Of a DNA stretch of 64,000 nucleotides, positions 16,176 through 25,010 are shown piece by piece. The stretch comes from Mesorhizobium sp. M7A.F.Ca.US.008.03.1.1 (GTDB lineage Bacteria; Pseudomonadota; Alphaproteobacteria; Rhizobiales; Rhizobiaceae). The notes below the pieces were generated by a model that searched no databases, was not told the DNA's origin, and saw only the letters and a program-made list of their open reading frames with translations. Within the stretch, counting starts at the first letter, position 1; each line of letters starts with the position of its first letter. The stretch covers positions 109,905 to 173,904 of the forward strand of contig NZ_RZRU01000008.1 in assembly GCF_003997495.1 (NCBI RefSeq), given 5' to 3'. The translations under genes and the position numbers were made by a program.

Positions 16176-17753
16176 TCAGAAATCGGTCGGCGCGCCGCCC
16201 TCGGACCGGCGCTTGTCGACAAAGGCGTTAAGTTCCTCGCGGATGGCCGGGTCCATATAGGGCTCTTCATAGGACGCAAGTCGCTCCTTCCAGACTTTGT
16301 TGGCCTTTTCGAGCGCTGTCGGTGAGCCGGCTTCCGCCCAGGTCTCGTAATTGCGCCAGTCGGAGAGGATCGGCGAGTAGAAGGCGGTCTTGTAGCGGTC
16401 CTGCGTGTGCTGGGTGCCGAAGAAATGGCCGCCCGGACCAACCGACTGGATGGCGTCGAAGCCGAGCGCCTCTTCGGAAAGGTCGAGCGGGGTCAGGAAT
16501 TCGGCCACCATCTGCAGCAGGTCGATGTCCAGAATGGTCTTCTCGTAGGAGCAGCGCAGGCCGCCCTCGAGCCAGCCGGCGGCATGCATCATCAGATTGC
16601 CGCCGCCCTGGATGGCACCCCACAGGGAGAACACGCTCTCGTATGCCGCCTGCGCGTCGACCGTGTTGGCGGCGCAGGTGTTGGAGGTGCGGTAGGGGAT
16701 GTTGTAGCGGCGGGCAAGCTGGCCGCCAACGAGCTGCGCCTTCATGTATTCCGGTGTGCCGAAGGCCGGTGAACCGGACTTCATGTCGACATTGGAGGTG
16801 AAGCCGCCATAGCCGACGGGGGCGCCCTTGCGCACCATCTGGGCGAAGGCGATGCCGGACAGCGCTTCGGCGTTCTGCTGCACCAGCGCGCCGGCGATGG
16901 TGACCGGCGCCATGGCCCCCGAAAGCGTGAACGGCGTCACGACGACGACCTGGCCCTTGCTCGACATCTGGATGATGCCTTCCATCATCGGCACGTCGAG
17001 CTTGAGCGGCGAATTGGTGTTGATGATGGTGAAGACGGACGGCTCTTCCAGCATCTGTTCGTGGCTGACGCCGCGCGCGATCCTGGCGATCTCGATGCCG
17101 TCGACATTGCGTTCCTTGCCGAGCGAATAGATGTGGAACACCTTGTCGGTGAGCACGCTGAGATCGCGGATGCATTCGAGGTGGCGGACGGACGGATGGA
17201 TATCGGTCGGCTCGACCGGGTAGCCGCCCGTGCAGTTCAGGATGTTGTGCATCTGCGCGAGTTTTAAGAAGTTGCGGTAGTCCTGCTGGTTGCCGGGCCG
17301 GCGGCCGCGATCGATGTCGGAGCAATTGGGCGCCGACGCCATCATCGAAATGATCACATTGTTGCCGCCGAAGCCCACATTGTGAGCCGGGTTGCGGGCA
17401 TGGATGGTGAACTCCGACGGGCAGTGCGACACCAGTTCGAGGATCATGTCGCTGTCGAAGCGCACCCGCTCTGAGCCGTCGCGCACGTCGGCGCCATGCG
17501 CCTTCATGATACTTCGGGCTTCGTCATGCAGCACGTCGACGCCGATTTCGCGCAGCACGCGCAAGGAAGCGAGGTGGATCGATTCCAGCTCGTCGTCCGA
17601 GACCAGCCTGGTCGGCGTCAGCGGGTTCTTCAGCTGGCGGAAAGCCGGCTGCTCGAACGCGGCCGAGCCGCTGGCGCGCTTTCCGGCGCGGCCGCCGCGA
17701 CGGGCGCGATCGCCGGCCAATGCCGGTTCCAGGGGTTGTAGGGCGGCGGTCAT
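16176..17753 (-). CDS. Trimethylamine methyltransferase (MttB) superfamily protein, non-pyrrolysine
   Basis: A 525-residue corrinoid-dependent-type methyltransferase of the MttB family, starting MTAALQPLEP at 17753 with GAGGACC upstream. Core signatures include LREIGVDVLHDEARSIMKAHGA, the AGWLEGGLRCSYEKTILD block, and a late GPGGHFFGTQHTQDRYKTAF segment. The frame contains no amber codon, so it is one of the pyrrolysine-free members, several of which demethylate glycine betaine or other quaternary amines. No corrinoid protein gene adjoins it here. Co-orientation with the DMGDH-like gene supports a betaine or related methylated-amine role. Confidence 0.88.
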   Translation of the reverse strand: MTAALQPLEPALAGDRARRGGRAGKRASGSAAFEQPAFRQLKNPLTPTRLVSDDELESIHLASLRVLREIGVDVLHDEARSIMKAHGADVRDGSERVRFDSDMILELVSHCPSEFTIHARNPAHNVGFGGNNVIISMMASAPNCSDIDRGRRPGNQQDYRNFLKLAQMHNILNCTGGYPVEPTDIHPSVRHLECIRDLSVLTDKVFHIYSLGKERNVDGIEIARIARGVSHEQMLEEPSVFTIINTNSPLKLDVPMMEGIIQMSSKGQVVVVTPFTLSGAMAPVTIAGALVQQNAEALSGIAFAQMVRKGAPVGYGGFTSNVDMKSGSPAFGTPEYMKAQLVGGQLARRYNIPYRTSNTCAANTVDAQAAYESVFSLWGAIQGGGNLMMHAAGWLEGGLRCSYEKTILDIDLLQMVAEFLTPLDLSEEALGFDAIQSVGPGGHFFGTQHTQDRYKTAFYSPILSDWRNYETWAEAGSPTALEKANKVWKERLASYEEPYMDPAIREELNAFVDKRRSEGGAPTDF

Positions 17754-17958
17754 GATGGTCCTCGTACGATGCGATAACGGGCGGCATAATGGACCGGCGG
17801 CTGTCCAGCCATTGCGGAGGCGGCGACCACTAGGGCGAGGGAAGCGACATGCCGGAACGGCAGGCGCGCGGCTGCGACATCGGCTTGATTGCGTTGGCCC
17901 GTTGGCGCAAGCGGATTTCGTCATCCGGCCCTTCCTGTCTCCGGATCGAACCGGTAGC

Positions 17959-18040
17959 TAAGGTGTGCTGATATTCAGGTGATGCCGGCCTGCGAACAGT
18001 GGTTCTCGACTCGGCCTGACCTGAATCTCAACACACCTTA
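17959..18040. promoter_or_regulatory. Long imperfect inverted repeat in the mttB/MFS divergent gap
   Basis: Arms at 17959-17980 and 18019-18040 (22 bp each, two mismatches) read outward from TAAGGTGTG and inward to ATTCAGGT, separated by 38 nt. It lies between the divergent mttB-like gene and the first MFS gene, 37 nt before the MFS start. It could be a dyad operator, an attenuator-like hairpin in the MFS leader or a short repeat. No regulator gene adjoins it. Confidence 0.5.
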
Positions 18041-18077
18041 TTAATCGGGCTTGCCGGCCTGACGGCCAGCACTTGAT

Positions 18078-19271
18078 ATGGATGACCGCATCAGCATGGT
18101 CGCGACCGGCTCGAGCGAAGGCGAAGCGGGAACGCAGTGGGCAGCGCTTGCCGGCGTCACCGCGGCGCTGGCCATGTTCGGCGCGGCGCAAGGGCTGAGC
18201 TCGCCGCTGTTCACGCTGCTGATGCAGAAGCAAGGCATGTCGCCGGCACTGATCGGCCTGTCGGCGGCGATGATGCCGCTCGGGCTGATTCTGTCGGCTT
18301 CGTTCGTGCCGGCGGCGGTGCGGCTGGTCAGTGCACGCAATTTGGCGGTCGGCTCCTCGCTGATCGGCGCGCTCTGCTTCCTCGCGATCGGCTATCTGCA
18401 GGATTGGGTGGCCTGGTTCGTCATCCGCTTCATCATCGGCGTGGTCATCAACCCGCTCTACATCCTTGGCGAGGTGTGGGCGCTATCGCTGGCGCCGCCG
18501 TCGCGGCGCGGCCGGGTGATGGGCGTGTTCAACACGCTGATGGGCGCCGGCTACGCGGCCGGGCCATTCGCGTTGACCCTGCTGGGCACGTCGGGCTGGG
18601 CGCCCTTCCTTGTCGGTGTCGCCGGCTTCACGCTCTGCGCGGTGATCCTGCACGCCGTCTCGTCAAAGCTCACCGGTTTCGAGGATGACGGCCAGCCTGC
18701 CAGCGGCCTTGTCGGCTTTGCCAAAATGGCACCGGCGCTGCTGCTTGCCGTGCTGGTCTCGGCGGCGGTGCAGCAGAGCACGTATGCGCTGGTCCCGGTC
18801 TTCGGCGCCAGCTATGGTCTGGCCGAAGCCGTGCTGGCCTCGCTGGTGATGGCGCTGTCACTGGGCAACATCCTGCTGCAGATTCCGCTCGGCCTTCTGG
18901 CGGAGCGTTTTGGCGGCCGCGCCATGATCATCGTCTGCGCTCTGGCGACCGCCACCTGCGCGGCCCTGCTGCCGTTGCTGATCATGACGCCGCTGATCTG
19001 GGTGGTGCTGCTGGTGATGGGCGCAGTCGGCTACGGCGTCTACACAATGGCGCTGGTCGAGCTCGGCAGCCGGTTCAAGGGCTCTGTGCTGGTCGCTGGC
19101 AACGCGGCCTTTGCGCTGATGTGGGGCGTCGGCGGTATCGTCGGCCCGCCCGGCGCGGGCCTGCTCATGCAAGGCATCGGCCCGCTCGGCCTGCCGGTCG
19201 TGATCGCCGGCCTCGACGCGGTGCTGGTGATGTTCGCGCTGTACCGGTCGTCCGTGCGCCGAACTTCCTGA
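18078..19271 (+). CDS. MFS transporter
   Basis: A 397-residue permease with about 12 hydrophobic segments and no large loops. The A-motif-like region after helix 2 and the conserved NPLYILGEVWALSLAPPSRRGRVMGVFNTLMGAGYAAGP block (a YcaD-like/UMF-type MFS signature) are present. It has a close tandem paralogue 112 nt downstream. Divergent from the mttB-like gene, it could import a methylated amine, but sequence gives no substrate evidence. Confidence 0.88.
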   Translation: MDDRISMVATGSSEGEAGTQWAALAGVTAALAMFGAAQGLSSPLFTLLMQKQGMSPALIGLSAAMMPLGLILSASFVPAAVRLVSARNLAVGSSLIGALCFLAIGYLQDWVAWFVIRFIIGVVINPLYILGEVWALSLAPPSRRGRVMGVFNTLMGAGYAAGPFALTLLGTSGWAPFLVGVAGFTLCAVILHAVSSKLTGFEDDGQPASGLVGFAKMAPALLLAVLVSAAVQQSTYALVPVFGASYGLAEAVLASLVMALSLGNILLQIPLGLLAERFGGRAMIIVCALATATCAALLPLLIMTPLIWVVLLVMGAVGYGVYTMALVELGSRFKGSVLVAGNAAFALMWGVGGIVGPPGAGLLMQGIGPLGLPVVIAGLDAVLVMFALYRSSVRRTS

Positions 19272-19383
19272 CAAGCCCAAGCTCCTGACAGGCACTGTCT
19301 GGAGCAAGCGGTTTTCGCCCGCCAGGGGCTTACCACCACGTTGCTCAATCGCTAATCCTGCAGCCTCGATAGCGGTGCGCACA

Positions 19384-20556
19384 ATGAATTTGGTTGAATC
19401 GAACAAGAACGAGACGATGCAATGGGCTGGTATCACCGGTGTGATCGTGACCGTCTCGGTGTTCGCCATCGCGCAAGGGTTGTCCTATCCGCTGCTGAGT
19501 TTCATCCTGCAGCGCCAGGGCGTTTCGCCAGCGATGATCGGCTTGTCGGCCGCCATGACGCCGATTGGTTTCATCCTGTCGTCGCCATTGATCCCGGCGC
19601 TGGCGCGGCGGTTCGGGGCAGGGCGCACGGCGCTTACCTGTGCGGCCTTTTCGGCTGTCGTGCTGGCGCTGATCGGCTGGACGCAAAATGTCTATCTGTG
19701 GTTTCCCCTGCGCTTCCTGATCGGCGTGGTGACCAACCCGCTCTATGTGCTGAGCGAGATCTGGGTCATCGCGCTGGCGCCGCCGGCCCGGCGAGGGCGC
19801 GTCATGGGTGTCTATTCGACGATCATCTCGGCCGGTTTCGCGGCCGGGCCACTGTGCCTGCTTGCAGTCGGCACTGAGGGCTGGCCGCCCTTCCTCGTCG
19901 GCGTCTCCGCCTTCGTGCTGTGCGGCATCTGCCTGGGCTTGGTGCTGCCGCGTTTGCCCAAGGTCGACGAGGCCGGGCATCAGGTTTCCGTCCTGGGTTT
20001 CGTGCCGCTGGCGTGGCTGCTTTTATTTGCCGTCATAGTCGCTGCCGGCTTCGAACAGGGCGCGCTGGCGTTGCTGCCGGTCTATGGCACCCATCACGGC
20101 ATCACCGAAACCCGCATGTCGGCGCTGCTGTCGGTGATGATTGCTGGCAACATCGCCATGCAGGTGCCACTCGGCCTTTTGGCGGAAAGGCTTTCCGCGC
20201 GCCTGGTGCGGCTTGCCTGCGTCGCGATCACGGTGCTCGGCTGCGTCCTGCTTCCGCTTCTCATCGAGTCGCCCCTGATCTGGCCGATGATCTTTGTCTG
20301 GGGCGCGGTTTCCTACGGCATCTACACGATGTCGATCATCGAGCTCGGCGAGCGCTTTACCGGCTCGACACTGGTTGCCGGCAATGCCGCCTTCTCGCTG
20401 ATGTGGGGCGTCGGCGGCATCGCCGTGCCGCCGCTGGCGGGCGGCGCCATGGATATTCTGGGCGCCGGCGGGCTGCCGATCACGCTTGGGGTGCTGTGCC
20501 TGGCGCTGGCAATTGCGAGCCTTGCTGGTCGGCGGAAAGCCTCAATTGTGCGCTGA
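19384..20556 (+). CDS. MFS transporter, tandem paralogue
   Basis: A 390-residue permease closely similar along its length to the preceding one: SAAMTPIGFILSSPLIPALARR, NPLYVLSEIWVIALAPPARR and VAGNAAFSLMWGVGGI all have counterparts there. The ATG at 19384 is used; GTG 19375 would add three residues. Two MFS genes in tandem suggest duplication followed by divergence in substrate or in expression. Low-complexity GC-rich reading in another frame runs through its 3' part and into the peptidase gene but is not coding. Confidence 0.87.
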   Translation: MNLVESNKNETMQWAGITGVIVTVSVFAIAQGLSYPLLSFILQRQGVSPAMIGLSAAMTPIGFILSSPLIPALARRFGAGRTALTCAAFSAVVLALIGWTQNVYLWFPLRFLIGVVTNPLYVLSEIWVIALAPPARRGRVMGVYSTIISAGFAAGPLCLLAVGTEGWPPFLVGVSAFVLCGICLGLVLPRLPKVDEAGHQVSVLGFVPLAWLLLFAVIVAAGFEQGALALLPVYGTHHGITETRMSALLSVMIAGNIAMQVPLGLLAERLSARLVRLACVAITVLGCVLLPLLIESPLIWPMIFVWGAVSYGIYTMSIIELGERFTGSTLVAGNAAFSLMWGVGGIAVPPLAGGAMDILGAGGLPITLGVLCLALAIASLAGRRKASIVR

Positions 20557-20624
20557 ATATTGTGAATATCGATACGGCCTATCAGCGTTGGCTTTTTCAA
20601 AGCAACGCGTTTATCGGAGATCTC

Positions 20625-22697
20625 ATGACCAAGCCTGCCACCCAGACGCCGAATTCCGCCCCCATGATCGACGATCCCTTCCTCTGGCTGGAGGACAGGA
20701 CAGCCACCCAGTCGCTCGACTGGGTGCATCGCCAGAACGAGGTCACCGTTGGCGAGCTGCAGGGTGATCCGTCCTATCAGGCGTCGTTCCAGACCGCGCT
20801 CGACCTGATGACGGCCGAGGACAACATCGCGGTTGGCGCCGCCATTGCCGGCCATGTCTATAATTTCTGGCAGGACAAGACCAATGTGCTCGGCCTCTGG
20901 CGCCGCACGACGGTCGCTTCCTACAAGACTGAGAAGCCGGAATGGGAAACGATCCTCGACTTCGACCAGCTTGCGGCGAAGGAGGGGATAAAATGGGTTT
21001 TTGGCGGCGCCAGCCGGCTCTATCCGGACTTCAATCTCTGCCTGGTCTCGATGTCGCCGGATGGCGGCGACGCCAGCGAGATGCGTGAATTCGACATCGA
21101 AACTAAATCGTTCGTAGAAGATGGGTTTCACGCGCGGGCGTCGAAGTCGGGCTTCAGCTGGCTGGACAAAGACACCGTGATTGTTTCCGCCGCGTTCGAA
21201 GAGTCCGACAAGACCGACTCCGGTTATCCGCGCGTGATCAAGCTCTGGAAACGCGGCACCAAGCTTGAAGAGGCGACGCCGATCTTCGAGGCGCAGAAAG
21301 AGGATCTCGCCGTTGGCGCCGCCGTCGAGTTCGATGGCGACAGACGCTATCTGATCCTGGCCCGGACGCTGAATTTCTTCGCCTCGCACATCTTCCTGCG
21401 GCTGCCTTCCGGCGAAAACAAACAGCTGCCGCTGCCGGATGACATGACCGATACGGCAATATTCAGGGATCAGCTCGTGTTCGGCGTGCGCAGCCCATGG
21501 ACGGCGCCCGACGGCACATTGTGCAAGCCCGACGGCCTTTATTCGCTCGATATCGCGCATTGGGCCGAGACCGGCGCGCTCGGACCTGTGGAAACCTTGT
21601 TCGAGCCGGCCTATCGCGTGTCGATCGCCGGCATGGCCCGTACGCAAGACCGCCTGTTCATCAACCTGATGGACAATGTGCGCGGCAAGGTCATCGTCTG
21701 CGAGCGCAAGGATGGTAGCTGGTCGCTGAAACCGGTTGCGCTGCCCGAGAACGGCAATGTCGGCATCAGCCATGCCGAGCATTTCGGCTCGACCGTCTCC
21801 TTCTCCTTCACCGATTTCCTGACGCCGAGCTCGATCATCTGGTCTGACGACAATGGCGAGACGCTCGCCACCGTGAAGTCGCAGCCGGCGCGTTTCGATG
21901 CCTCGCCGCTGATCTCGGAACAGTTCGAGGCGCGGTCGAAGGACGGCACGATGATCCCCTATTTCGTCGTCAGGCGGCGGGGCCAGAAGGGTCCGGTGCC
22001 GACGCTGCTCTACGGCTATGGCGGCTTCGAAGTGCCGCTGCTGCCCGGCTATGCCGGCGTGCGCGGCAGGCTGTGGCTGGAAAAGGGCAATGCCTATGTG
22101 CAGGCCTGCATCCGCGGCGGCGGCGAGTTCGGCCCGGCCTGGCATCAGGCGGCGCTGAAGGGCAATCGCCAGAACGGATTCGACGATTTCGCAGCGGTCG
22201 CGCAGGATGTCGTCAAGCGCGGCATCGCGACAGCAAGCTCACTCGGCATCCAGGGTGGTTCGAATGGCGGCTTGCTGACCGGCGTTTCCTTGACGCAGCA
22301 TCCCGAGCTTTTCGGCGCCGTCATCATCGAGGTGCCGCTGCTCGACATGCTGCGCTACACCGAATTGCCGCCCGGCGCCTCGTGGATGGCCGAATATGGC
22401 GATCCGTCGAAACCGGAAGACGCGAAGTGGCTTTCCGCCTACTCGCCCTACCAGCATGTCGACGCCGCTACCGCCTATCCGCCGGTGCTGTTGACCACCT
22501 CGACCGCGGACGACCGGGTCCATCCCGGTCATGCGCGCAAGATGGCCGCCCGCCTGCAGGAAGCCGGTCATGCCAGGACGCTGTTCTTCGAGGAGACCGA
22601 GGGCGGTCATGGCGGGCGTGGCGACCGCCGGCCGCAGGCGGCGCAGACGGCGATGAAATATGTCTTCCTGCAGAGGGCGCTGGGCGGGACGGCATAA
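20625..22697 (+). CDS. Prolyl oligopeptidase family (S9) serine peptidase
   Basis: A 690-residue cytosolic-type peptidase starting MTKPATQTPN, with CGGAGA 6 nt upstream. The N-terminal part (about 1-420) is a beta-propeller, opening DDPFLWLED. The C-terminal alpha/beta hydrolase carries the nucleophile in GGSNGG (S546), an acidic residue in TADDRVHP (D630) and the histidine in EGGHGG (H662). Such enzymes cut short peptides after proline or basic residues. No signal peptide is visible. It follows the second MFS gene by 68 nt and may be co-transcribed with it. Confidence 0.9.
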   Translation: MTKPATQTPNSAPMIDDPFLWLEDRTATQSLDWVHRQNEVTVGELQGDPSYQASFQTALDLMTAEDNIAVGAAIAGHVYNFWQDKTNVLGLWRRTTVASYKTEKPEWETILDFDQLAAKEGIKWVFGGASRLYPDFNLCLVSMSPDGGDASEMREFDIETKSFVEDGFHARASKSGFSWLDKDTVIVSAAFEESDKTDSGYPRVIKLWKRGTKLEEATPIFEAQKEDLAVGAAVEFDGDRRYLILARTLNFFASHIFLRLPSGENKQLPLPDDMTDTAIFRDQLVFGVRSPWTAPDGTLCKPDGLYSLDIAHWAETGALGPVETLFEPAYRVSIAGMARTQDRLFINLMDNVRGKVIVCERKDGSWSLKPVALPENGNVGISHAEHFGSTVSFSFTDFLTPSSIIWSDDNGETLATVKSQPARFDASPLISEQFEARSKDGTMIPYFVVRRRGQKGPVPTLLYGYGGFEVPLLPGYAGVRGRLWLEKGNAYVQACIRGGGEFGPAWHQAALKGNRQNGFDDFAAVAQDVVKRGIATASSLGIQGGSNGGLLTGVSLTQHPELFGAVIIEVPLLDMLRYTELPPGASWMAEYGDPSKPEDAKWLSAYSPYQHVDAATAYPPVLLTTSTADDRVHPGHARKMAARLQEAGHARTLFFEETEGGHGGRGDRRPQAAQTAMKYVFLQRALGGTA

Positions 22698-22760
22698 CCG
22701 GCAGGCCAAGCGTTGCCGGCGCAAAGGGTGGTTCACCTCGATGATCCTTTGCTCGCTCTG

Positions 22761-22841
22761 TTGTTTTGACGCAATTCCCTAAGGGGAAAGCGCTATGCGC
22801 TTTTCCCAGGAAAACCGTTTCACACTTTTCCTGGAATTGCT
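22761..22841. repeat. Palindromic intergenic repeat, copy with nested insert
   Basis: TTGTTTTGACGCAATTCC at the left and CTTTTCCTGGAATTGC at the right match the repeat at 57903-57957. Between them is an extra near-palindromic piece of about 29 nt centred on GCGCTATGCGC. GCAATTCC and GGAATTGC are inverted, so the whole folds as a hairpin. It lies 63 nt past the S9 peptidase stop. Confidence 0.75.
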
Positions 22842-22854
22842 TAAGGTGCCAGCC

Positions 22855-22995
22855 ATGGCTCTCGTCAGGATGTTGGTTGACGCATTTGAGGCTCGCGCAT
22901 TGCGGGTCGCGGTGACACCGTCACCGCGCACGCTGCGCGCCGAGCTTTTGCGGCTGTGTGCCCGCATCGGCTATTCGCCACCTCTCCGCCTCTGA
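22855..22995 (+). CDS. Possible small protein
   Basis: A 46-residue open frame beginning MALVRMLVDAFEARALR and ending IGYSPPLRL. It is basic and partly helical, in the size class of small rhizobial proteins, but I recognise no family and its ribosome site is weak (AAGG is 10 nt upstream). The 345-nt gap it lies in holds only this frame and the palindromic repeat. It may not be real. Confidence 0.25.
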   Translation: MALVRMLVDAFEARALRVAVTPSPRTLRAELLRLCARIGYSPPLRL

Positions 22996-23042
22996 AGCAT
23001 TCGCCCCGGCTTGCCGGATAGAATCCAGAGGGAAGATCAGAC

Positions 23043-24422
23043 ATGACCTATCAGAATTATTCGCTGAAGCAGCTTCAGCAGATCGACGCCGCGCATCATC
23101 TGCATCCGTTCACCGACCACAAGGAAATGCGCGGGGCCGGGTCGCGCATCATCACCCATGCCAACGGCCCTTTCATCTACGATTCCGAGGGGGCTGAAAT
23201 CCTCGACGGCATGGCCGGGCTGTGGTGCGTCAACATCGGCTATGGCCGTGACGAGCTGGCCGAGGCCGCCTATGCCCAGATGAAGGAACTGCCTTACTAC
23301 AACTCCTTCTTCAAATGCTCGACGCCGACGCCAGTGCTGCTGTCCAAGAAGCTGGCGGAGATCGCGCCGAAGCACGTCAACCAGGTGTTCTATGGTTCGT
23401 CGGGCTCGGAGGCCAACGACACGGCGCTACGTCTCGTGCGCCACTATTGGGTGCTGGAAGGCCAGCCGGAGAAGAACCGCATCATCTCGCGCAAGATGGC
23501 CTATCACGGCTCGACCGTTGCCGGCACCTCGCTCGGCGGCATGGATGGTATGCACAAGCAGCTCAACGGTGCGGTGCCCAACATCGTCCATGTGATGATG
23601 CCCTATGCCTATGAGCTGGCGCTGACTGGCGAGAGCGATCATGATTTCGGCCTGCGCGCGGCCAAGGCCGTCGAGGATGCCATCCTCGAAGCCGGAGCCG
23701 ACAAGGTTGCCGCCTTTATCGGCGAGCCGGTCATGGGGGCGGGCGGCGTGAAGATACCGCCGGTCGGCTACTGGCCGGAAGTGCAGCGCATCTGCCGCAA
23801 ATACGATGTCCTGCTGATGCTGGACGAGGTCATCACCGGCTATGGCCGCACCGGCGAGTGGTTCGCCGCCCAGACGCTCGGCATCGAGCCCGACACGATC
23901 ACCACCGCCAAGGCGCTGACCTCGGGCTATCAGCCGCTGTCGGCATTGCTGGTTGGCGACCGCATCGCCTCGACGCTGGTCGAAAAGGGCGGCGAGTTCA
24001 ATCACGGCTATACCTATTCCGGGCACCCGGTGGCCTGTGCCGTGGCGCTGAAGAACCTCGAGATCATCGAGCGGGAAGGGCTGGTCGAGCGCGTCCGGAA
24101 CGATACCGGTCCTTATTTCGCCAAGGCGTTGCAGGAACGCATTGCCGGACATGATCTGGTCGGCGAGGTACGTTCGATCGGACTGATGGGCGCGATCGAG
24201 ATCGTCAAGGACAAGGCGACCAAGGAACGGTTCCTTCCGGCTGGGAGTGCGGCGGTAACTGTGCGCGACCACGCCATCGCGAATGGCATGATGCTGCGCG
24301 CCACCGGCGACACGATGATCCTGTCGCCGCCGCTGATCTGGACCCGCGATACGATCGATATGGCCTGCGACCGCATCTCGAAGGCGCTGGATCTGGCGCA
24401 AGCCGATCTTCGCAAGCGGTAG
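23043..24422 (+). CDS. Class III PLP-dependent aminotransferase (omega-aminotransferase)
   Basis: A 459-residue transaminase of the aspartate-aminotransferase-superfamily fold type I, class III. Visible features are the FYGSSGSEANDTALRLVRHYW cofactor phosphate site, LLMLDEVITGYGRTG with the PLP-ring aspartate, and the Schiff-base lysine in TTAKALTSGYQP. Closest remembered groups are omega-amino acid:pyruvate and putrescine aminotransferases, which move a terminal amino group to pyruvate. The substrate (beta-alanine, putrescine, taurine or similar) is not fixed by the sequence. It stands alone with its own hairpin terminator. Confidence 0.9.
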   Translation: MTYQNYSLKQLQQIDAAHHLHPFTDHKEMRGAGSRIITHANGPFIYDSEGAEILDGMAGLWCVNIGYGRDELAEAAYAQMKELPYYNSFFKCSTPTPVLLSKKLAEIAPKHVNQVFYGSSGSEANDTALRLVRHYWVLEGQPEKNRIISRKMAYHGSTVAGTSLGGMDGMHKQLNGAVPNIVHVMMPYAYELALTGESDHDFGLRAAKAVEDAILEAGADKVAAFIGEPVMGAGGVKIPPVGYWPEVQRICRKYDVLLMLDEVITGYGRTGEWFAAQTLGIEPDTITTAKALTSGYQPLSALLVGDRIASTLVEKGGEFNHGYTYSGHPVACAVALKNLEIIEREGLVERVRNDTGPYFAKALQERIAGHDLVGEVRSIGLMGAIEIVKDKATKERFLPAGSAAVTVRDHAIANGMMLRATGDTMILSPPLIWTRDTIDMACDRISKALDLAQADLRKR

Positions 24423-24435
24423 AACTCGACCCCTC

Positions 24436-24467
24436 GGCTGGGCGCTCCTCGGCGGGAGCGCCCAGCC
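24436..24467 (+). terminator. Hairpin after the aminotransferase gene
   Basis: GGCTGGGCGCTCC (24436-24448) and GGAGCGCCCAGCC (24455-24467) are perfect 13-bp arms with a 6-nt loop, 13 nt past the stop. No T-run follows, so it may act with Rho or mainly protect the transcript end. Confidence 0.65.
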
Positions 24468-24563
24468 GTGAGACCATGCTGAAGGGGCGAGGGAACGAAT
24501 TCCATCACAAGCGCGTAGTGTGTGGGGCAGCGGCTGATTCGGCCGCCACAAGGGGTTATTTCC

Positions 24564-24929
24564 ATGAGAAAGACCGGCAAGAGCCGACGGACGCAAGAAG
24601 CGGCCAGCATCGGCGGCGACCTGATGCTGGCGCCGCTGGTGGCGATGATGCGGCTGCCGTTGATGGCCATGGATGGCGGGAGCAGCCAGCCATGGAGCAC
24701 GGAGACCGCGTGTGCAGTAAACGAGAAGACCGCCGCTATGGCCGAAGGCGCGTTTGCGGCACAAATGTCTTTCCTGCAATCGGCATCGCGGTTCTGGCCG
24801 GAACTCTTTTCCGGCCGCACGCCATCGCTGTTCAACGGTGTCGCGGCGGAGCGCTCGATCAGCGCCGCGCTGAAGCCGGCAAGCCGTGCTGTGAAAGCAA
24901 ATTTTCGGCGGCTGTCCAACAAGACCTGA
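24564..24929 (+). CDS. Small hypothetical protein, phasin-like
   Basis: A 121-residue protein starting MRKTGKSRRTQEAA, with AAGGGG about 9 nt upstream. It is Ala/Met-rich and largely helical, with hydrophobic LMLAPLVAMMRLPLMAMD near the start. The later EKTAAMAEGAFAAQMSFLQSASRFWPEL block resembles granule-associated phasins, in which a helical amphipathic stretch coats polyhydroxyalkanoate. The similarity is by eye and weak; no PHA synthesis genes adjoin it. An alternative is a membrane-associated small protein of unknown role. Confidence 0.6.
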   Translation: MRKTGKSRRTQEAASIGGDLMLAPLVAMMRLPLMAMDGGSSQPWSTETACAVNEKTAAMAEGAFAAQMSFLQSASRFWPELFSGRTPSLFNGVAAERSISAALKPASRAVKANFRRLSNKT

Positions 24930-25010
24930 CCGAGGCTGCAGAACTTTGATTTTGCGCATCGAGGAGCGTATGCGCTAGAATCGGTCGGTACGTTACCGAT
25001 GGGGGACACG

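Noticed and set aside
16176..17753. Pyrrolysine-type MttB
   Set aside because: The frame is continuous with no internal amber codon, so it is a pyrrolysine-free member.
19920..20624. In-frame N-terminal extension of the S9 peptidase
   Set aside because: It overlaps the MFS gene in another frame and has no peptidase sequence; the ATG at 20625 has a good ribosome-binding site and normal family start.
20322..22145. 607-residue minus-strand open frame opposite the S9 peptidase
   Set aside because: GC-rich shadow frame without recognisable motifs.
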